Of a DNA stretch of 44,270 nucleotides, positions 40,423 through 44,270 are shown in pieces. The translations under genes were made by a program, and so were the position numbers. The notes beneath the pieces are model-generated. The model was given only the letters and a program-made list of their open reading frames with translations, was not told the DNA's origin and searched no databases. Origin of the DNA: Chthonomonas calidirosea (GTDB lineage Bacteria; Armatimonadota; Chthonomonadetes; Chthonomonadales; Chthonomonadaceae); contig CAMCUQ010000006.1 of assembly GCA_945878775.1 (NCBI GenBank), positions 1 through 44,270 of the forward strand, read 5' to 3'. Within the stretch, counting starts at the first letter, position 1. Every line of letters begins with the position of its first letter.

Positions 40423-41822
40423 AGCGTCACCTGAGCAAGTTCAATAGAGGTCAAGTACCTATCGAGAGCCGAGATCGCACGCTCTCCTTTGAGTCGCCCC
40501 CTCTCCCGTTTATCTCGTATTGTTGCGCCAGTGAGTTCAGGCACAATTCCCCAGTTCGAATTCATGGGCGCGAAGTGCTTGGGCTCTGTCTCCACAAGGT
40601 AGGCGCACAGCGAGCCTAAGACCGTCTCACGGGGAAGGATCGCGGGGGGCAAGCCGACCGTTTGGCGGTGTGCGTTCCAACCCGCAACAATACCAATTGC
40701 CGCCGATTCAAGATAGCCCTCCACACCCGTCATCTGTCCCGCAAAGAAAACTCCGGAATGTTCACGGAGTTGGCAGGTATAATCCAAAAGCCTCGGCGCA
40801 TTCACGTAGGTATTACGGTGCATAACACCATAACGGACAAACTCCGCATTCTCTAGCCCAGGTATCATTCGTAAGATACGCCTCTGTTCTCCCCACTTCA
40901 TGCGGGTCTGAAAGCCCACCAATCCCCATAGTGTTCCCTCACGGTTCTCTTGTCGAAGTTGCACCACGGCATAGGGGCGTCTTTCGGTGCGCGGGTCAGT
41001 CAAACCAATCGGTTTCATCGCTCCATAGGCGAGAGTGCGTTGCCCCCGTCGGGCTAACTCCTCCACAGGAACACACATCTCAAAGAAGACCATCTTCGCC
41101 CCGGAGTCCTCCTGCTCGAAGTCGTGCAAGGGTGCGAGTTCTGCCTCAGTAATCGCCTTCCAAAACGCGAGATATTCATCCTTTTCAAAAGGACAGTTGA
41201 GATAATCAGCACTCGGCTCTGGGGTTCCTGCACACGATTGCCCCTCTTCGGGCGGAGGAGCCTGCCTGCCCTTACCACGCCTTGAGGCACGAAAAACCTT
41301 ATTCAGATCGAGACTCTCATAGGTCACGGTGGGTGCAACGGCATCGTAGAAGGCGAGCGACTCTCCACCCGTTAGCTTTGCGATCTCATTCGCCAATGCA
41401 TCGGACGTTAGAGGTCCCGTGGCGATAATGAGAGGGCGCGTGGTGGGGAGCTGAGTGACCTCTTCCCTCAAAATCGTAATATTAGGGTGTGCTAGTAGCC
41501 TCTCGGTCACTTCACGCGCAAAAGGTTCCCTATCTACTGCTAATGCCTCTCCTGCGGGAACGGCGTGCTTTTCGGCGATAGGCAGTATTAGCGATCCCAG
41601 CCGGCGCATCTCCTCCTTGAGGACTCCGCTCGCGTTCGTAAAAAGCGTGGACTTAAAGGAATTTGAGCAGACGAGTTCGGCAAGGTCTCCCGTTTTATGT
41701 ACAGGAGTTGCGTGATTCGGGCGCATCTCGTAAAGCGTGACCTTACTCCCCCGTTCGGCAGCAGCCCATGCCGCCTCCACGCCTGCAAACCCACCTCCGA
41801 TAATGGTTATGTCCTGTTGCAT
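40419..41822 (-). CDS. trmFO: Methylenetetrahydrofolate-tRNA-(uracil-5-)-methyltransferase TrmFO
   Basis: 467 residues, folate- and FAD-dependent enzyme forming T54 in tRNA. FAD motif ITIIGGGFAGVEAAWAAAERG, then LYEMRP, ELVCSNSFKS, HPNITILREEV, YDAVAPTVTYESLD and NCPFEKDEYLAF, and VGFQTRMKWGEQRRILRMIPGL. An insertion of about 20-25 residues (RRGKGRQAPPPEEGQSCAGT...) lies just before YLNCPFEKDEY, making it longer than most TrmFO (~440). The start at 41822 matches the family; no good ribosome-binding site is seen there. Confidence 0.93.
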   Translation of the reverse strand: MQQDITIIGGGFAGVEAAWAAAERGSKVTLYEMRPNHATPVHKTGDLAELVCSNSFKSTLFTNASGVLKEEMRRLGSLILPIAEKHAVPAGEALAVDREPFAREVTERLLAHPNITILREEVTQLPTTRPLIIATGPLTSDALANEIAKLTGGESLAFYDAVAPTVTYESLDLNKVFRASRRGKGRQAPPPEEGQSCAGTPEPSADYLNCPFEKDEYLAFWKAITEAELAPLHDFEQEDSGAKMVFFEMCVPVEELARRGQRTLAYGAMKPIGLTDPRTERRPYAVVQLRQENREGTLWGLVGFQTRMKWGEQRRILRMIPGLENAEFVRYGVMHRNTYVNAPRLLDYTCQLREHSGVFFAGQMTGVEGYLESAAIGIVAGWNAHRQTVGLPPAILPRETVLGSLCAYLVETEPKHFAPMNSNWGIVPELTGATIRDKRERGRLKGERAISALDRYLTSIELAQVTL

Positions 41823-41881
41823 TGAAACAAATAAGACCCTTTCACAACCCAAATGATACGATTAGGATACCAGAATCCTGC

Positions 41882-42934
41882 CTACAGAACGTAGATATTT
41901 TCAACATCCACGGGCTGACGCAGGCGCAAAGACTCCTCCATTTTCAAAATAAGGCGTGTCACGGCAAGCCCATCGATACCATCCACCATAGGCTTGACGC
42001 CCTGTTGCAGTGACTGCACAAAGTGACGTATACTCTCCGTGCCAAAACCCATTGGGTGGTGATGGATAGTCGGTGAAACAAAGAGATCAGGATACTCTAC
42101 CTTGTGAGTGGATTTCTTGACCGCGCCGTGGTGGGAGGCATCAATAGAATAGGCTCCTTGCGAGCCAATAAACTCGCACTTTAAGTCGAAGATAGAGGGT
42201 CCGCTCTCTGGTAGTATCCAGCTGTTCTCGATATGTGTCACCAATCCCGACGCCCATTCGATGGTGGTAAGATAAAAGTCGGGGGTATTGATCCCGTATT
42301 GGTCTCTTAGCACACGGGAACGTGCCACGCAATAGAGTCGCTCAATAGTATCGTGATGCCTACGCGCCTCCATAAGCCAGAGAAGCGTGTCCAAACAATG
42401 ACTGGCAAGAAACCAAGCCACCGTTGAGTGATGTGACCACGAAAGCATCTGTGTAGGGACATAGAGCGTATCGCTAAGGCGGTAATATACTTGCTGTGGG
42501 GTTCCAATCTCACCCCGTTCGAGGGAGTGCTTGAGCGGTTGAAACAGAGGGCTCCACCGATTATGAAAGTCCACAAACAGAGTCACGCCGGCTATCTCCA
42601 CTTCGCGCAAAATATCCAAAGCCTCCGCCTCGGTGGTGGCGAGTGGCTTCTCGATAAGAACATGCTTCCCGGCACGTACCGCCGCAATGGTCGCCTCGTG
42701 GTGCAAAAAGTCGGGCAACACGATGGAGACGGCATCTATCTCCGGGTCCGACACAATATCAAAAAAGTCGGTATAGACCTTTGCGCCTCCGCACGCCACC
42801 GCCACCTGATGTGCACGAACGTGATCGGCATCACACACGGCAACAAGCCTTGCACCATGGGTATTTGCATAGACGCGGGCATGCAGTTCGCCCCATGTTC
42901 CGACTCCGATTACTCCGAATCCTAGTCTCTCCAT
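41882..42934 (-). CDS. Gfo/Idh/MocA family oxidoreductase
   Basis: 350 residues. NAD(P)-binding GFGVIGVGTWGELHARVYA, VSIVLPDFLHHEATIAAVRA, and the canonical HVLIEKPLATT with catalytic Lys. C-terminal half has HCLDTLLWLMEARRH and HIENSWILPESGPS, fitting a sugar or inositol dehydrogenase or relative; substrate unknown. GAGGAGG precedes the ATG at 42934. It is distinct from the Gfo/Idh gene at 8372. A TGTTATGCT extended -10 (42976-42971) may be its promoter. Confidence 0.88.
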   Translation of the reverse strand: MERLGFGVIGVGTWGELHARVYANTHGARLVAVCDADHVRAHQVAVACGGAKVYTDFFDIVSDPEIDAVSIVLPDFLHHEATIAAVRAGKHVLIEKPLATTEAEALDILREVEIAGVTLFVDFHNRWSPLFQPLKHSLERGEIGTPQQVYYRLSDTLYVPTQMLSWSHHSTVAWFLASHCLDTLLWLMEARRHHDTIERLYCVARSRVLRDQYGINTPDFYLTTIEWASGLVTHIENSWILPESGPSIFDLKCEFIGSQGAYSIDASHHGAVKKSTHKVEYPDLFVSPTIHHHPMGFGTESIRHFVQSLQQGVKPMVDGIDGLAVTRLILKMEESLRLRQPVDVENIYVL

Positions 42935-43052
42935 CTTCGTCCTCCTCTGGCGCGATTCACCTTCTTGCACAGCATAACACATTCCCTCCCATTTGAAAAC
43001 GGGCATGTGCCAAGTTTGAGGGCAGGTTGTCAAATATTCTTACAGAACACTC

Positions 43053-43081
43053 TTGACATTTGATCGGCGAAGAGTTACGAT
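43053..43081 (+). promoter_or_regulatory. Promoter of the universal stress protein gene
   Basis: TTGACA (43053-43058) and TACGAT (43076-43081), 17-bp spacer, start near 43088, 38 nt before the ATG. Confidence 0.65.
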
Positions 43082-43125
43082 ACACACATATATCCTCACA
43101 CAGTCTATTAGGGATCAACCAGAAT

Positions 43126-43911
43126 ATGCAACGTATCCTCGTCGCCGTAGACGGCTCAGAAGCCTCCTCTGTTTCCGCAAGATATGCCATTGCTTTATGC
43201 CAAGCCACTGGCGCACATCTCGATGCTCTCTCCATTGTCGATAAAGATGCCGCGACACCCCTACAGTCGGAAGAGCGGCTAGAAAGCCTTGCCGAGAGGC
43301 ACGGCGAAAATCTCCTCCAGCACATCGCAAAATGGGCAGAAGAGGCAGGGGTTTCATGCCAAAGCATTCTAGAATATGGCGACACAAAAGAGCAACTTCT
43401 ATTCCATAGCGATAGCCACGATCTCACCGTATTGGGCGCGACGGGAAGCTCTTCTCGTGCGGCGGGGCTAGGCGGAACCGCGAGTTGGATCGCTGAAAAT
43501 GCGATCCGCCCGGTACTTGTGACCCGTGGAGAATATCGCCCTCTCCAAAAAGTCTACATCGGCTACAATCGCTCTAGTGCCTCAGCCTCGGCACTCCGAT
43601 GCATCACCGAGATTGCGGCAAAATCGGGTTCGGAAGTGACCGTTGTCGTTGGAGCAAACAGCCATGCCGAAGGAGAGGTTTTGCTCAAGCAGGCGCAAAC
43701 CTACCTCGAATCTTATGGCATCTCCTCAGAAGCGCACCTTGTTATCCCGGAAGACGGCGCAAACGCCCTCTTTCATGCCAGCAATGAAGCCCCTCCAGAC
43801 CTCATCGTGGTGGGTTCCAGAGGCGCGAATGCGCTCTCTCGGTTGCTATTAGGAAGCACCTCGCAAACTATCTTGGAACAGGCAGAGTGTCCTGTTTTGA
43901 TCTTACACTAG
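43126..43911 (+). CDS. Tandem universal stress protein (two UspA domains)
   Basis: 261 residues with two Usp domains. The first (about 1-135) starts MQRILVAVDGSEASSVSARY and ends with VLGATGSSSR...ASWIAENAIRPVLVTRG. The second (about 140-261) starts KVYIGYNRSSASASALR and ends VVGSRGANALSRLLLGSTS ... AECPVLIL. The second keeps the G-x2-G-x9-G(S/T)-like ATP-binding motif better than the first. Function is likely stress-related. The ATG at 43126 is chosen because an in-frame upstream start would lie inside the promoter. Confidence 0.88.
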   Translation: MQRILVAVDGSEASSVSARYAIALCQATGAHLDALSIVDKDAATPLQSEERLESLAERHGENLLQHIAKWAEEAGVSCQSILEYGDTKEQLLFHSDSHDLTVLGATGSSSRAAGLGGTASWIAENAIRPVLVTRGEYRPLQKVYIGYNRSSASASALRCITEIAAKSGSEVTVVVGANSHAEGEVLLKQAQTYLESYGISSEAHLVIPEDGANALFHASNEAPPDLIVVGSRGANALSRLLLGSTSQTILEQAECPVLILH

Positions 43912-43933
43912 AGATATGAAGGCAGGAGAACAA

Positions 43934-44128
43934 ATGCGTTTTGCACAAGCATTGCTCTACTCGCTCATCGGACTCGTTTTGTTTACGGGACAAGCATCTG
44001 GACAGCAATGGGTAAAACGGTACAACGCGGGCACCACCACACGTGAGTGGGGTATCGCAGTTACTACTGACCCTCAAGGGAATGTCTACGCAACGGGATG
44101 GACGAACCCCGCAGGGACATATAATTGA
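43934..44128 (+). pseudogene. SBBP-type beta-propeller-repeat exported protein, truncated
   Basis: 64 residues before a TGA at 44126-44128. AGGAG 5 nt before the ATG at 43934, signal peptide (RFAQALLYSLIGLVLFTGQASG), then WVKRYNAGTTTREWGIAV followed by TTDPQGNVYATGWTN, which is the start of SBBP repeats (D-x-x-G-N-V-Y-x-T-G). Such proteins normally have many blades, so this looks cut short. The reading frame ends exactly where the insertion-sequence sequence appears to begin; the stop is probably supplied by the junction. It follows the stress protein by 22 bp. Confidence 0.6.
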
Positions 44129-44270
44129 GGGTTGGTCATAAATGCTCAAGCGGCTTTGAGGAAGGGTTTGAGCCCCGTTCTCAAGCCCAATTTGTTGTTA
44201 AAGCGGTAGAGTAGCGCGATTTGGTAAACCAAAACCGCTCCCAACGCAAACCGCTTAGTAGCGACCACCC
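44129..44270 (-). mobile_element. Insertion sequence, one end (continues beyond window)
   Basis: From about 44129 the coding pattern of the beta-propeller gene stops and a transposase tail is found on the opposite strand, about 20 bp in from the junction, as expected for an IS end. The terminal inverted repeat cannot be checked because the other end is outside the window; the boundary is good to a few bases only. Confidence 0.5.
44146..44270 (-). CDS. Transposase C-terminus (partial, DDE type likely)
   Basis: Minus-strand frame open from the window edge to a TGA at 44146, 40 residues: RFALGAVLVYQIALLYRFNN followed by KLGLRTGLKPFLKAA. Basic, with a hydrophobic helix and an R-x-G-L-K-P-like ending, it resembles C-termini of IS4/IS5-type DDE transposases. 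The catalytic residues are outside the window, so the family is uncertain. Confidence 0.5.
   Translation of the reverse strand, partial: VVATKRFALGAVLVYQIALLYRFNNKLGLRTGLKPFLKAA

Noticed and set aside
41823-41852. TTG start of trmFO at 41852
   Set aside because: Adds ten residues before the conserved FAD motif with no ribosome-binding site.
43060-43125. Upstream in-frame start for the universal stress protein
   Set aside because: It falls between the -35 and -10 boxes of the promoter, before the predicted transcript start.

Overview
The window reads as a stretch of bacterial chromosome with moderate GC content and tightly packed genes, mostly core housekeeping. It has classical sigma-70-type promoters (TTGACA and TATAAT-like boxes 17-18 bp apart), Shine-Dalgarno sites, and fairly frequent GTG and TTG starts. 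The gene content mixes a PlsX/FabH fatty-acid cluster, folate-dependent TrmFO, ClpS, CotH, a GH38 alpha-mannosidase, several beta-propeller exported proteins and Gfo/Idh oxidoreductases. That mix, together with the order recG-coaD-coiled coil-DUF177-rpmF-plsX-fab, would suit a deep-branching lineage such as Armatimonadota. This placement is inference from gene content only; no rRNA, tRNA or CRISPR array was seen.

Layout. 1-974: the end of a GT-C-type membrane glycosyltransferase gene and a DUF2993-like gene (minus strand). 1109-4534: a large plus-strand fusion of an ImmA/IrrE-type metallopeptidase, a UvrD-type helicase and a Cas4/AddB-like Fe-S nuclease domain. 5142-6623: a zinc-ribbon, proline-rich, multi-pass membrane protein behind a structured-looking leader. 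7032-9412: purA plus a Gfo/Idh gene, ending at a strong terminator. 9500-26238: a long minus-strand array. In transcription order it holds recG, coaD, a coiled-coil gene, DUF177, a TolB-like gene, then rpmF-plsX-fabH-fabD-fabG-acpP-fabF, an unknown gene, dppA-like, pyrF-tsaE-tsaB, CotH and clpS. 26310-26726: a CoA-binding protein. 26871-31302: the arginine operon argC-argJ-argB-argD (minus). 31684-36212: GH38 alpha-mannosidase followed by a beta-propeller lipoprotein (minus). 36390-38363: a hybrid sensor kinase (plus). 38372-41822: trmFO-gpsA-rluD (minus, each pair overlapping by 4 bp). 41882-42934: a second Gfo/Idh gene. 43126-43911: a tandem universal stress protein. 43934-44128: a beta-propeller-repeat gene that stops abruptly next to the end of an insertion sequence running off the window.

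The most interesting signal is the 260-nt leader of the arginine operon (31315-31600). It combines a perfect-spacing promoter, a 23-codon leader ORF with six arginine codons in eight consecutive positions (R-S-R-R-R-R-E-R), and five mutually exclusive RNA segments. The segments are: an arm holding the leader stop codon, its 8-bp partner, a 13-bp anti-antiterminator, an antiterminator, and an intrinsic terminator ending just before the argC ribosome-binding site. The pairing logic fits ribosome-mediated arginine attenuation completely. Other RNA-level signals are a 9-bp long-range stem closing the leader of the zinc-ribbon membrane gene, a terminator placed about 20 nt after the purA transcription start, and a strong hairpin between acpP and fabF.

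Functionally, the long minus-strand block links CoA synthesis (coaD), phospholipid and fatty-acid initiation (plsX, fabHDG, acpP, fabF), translation (rpmF, tsaE/tsaB, DUF177) and DNA repair (recG). The arg genes give the acetylated, ArgJ-recycling route to ornithine; argF, argG and argH are not in the window.
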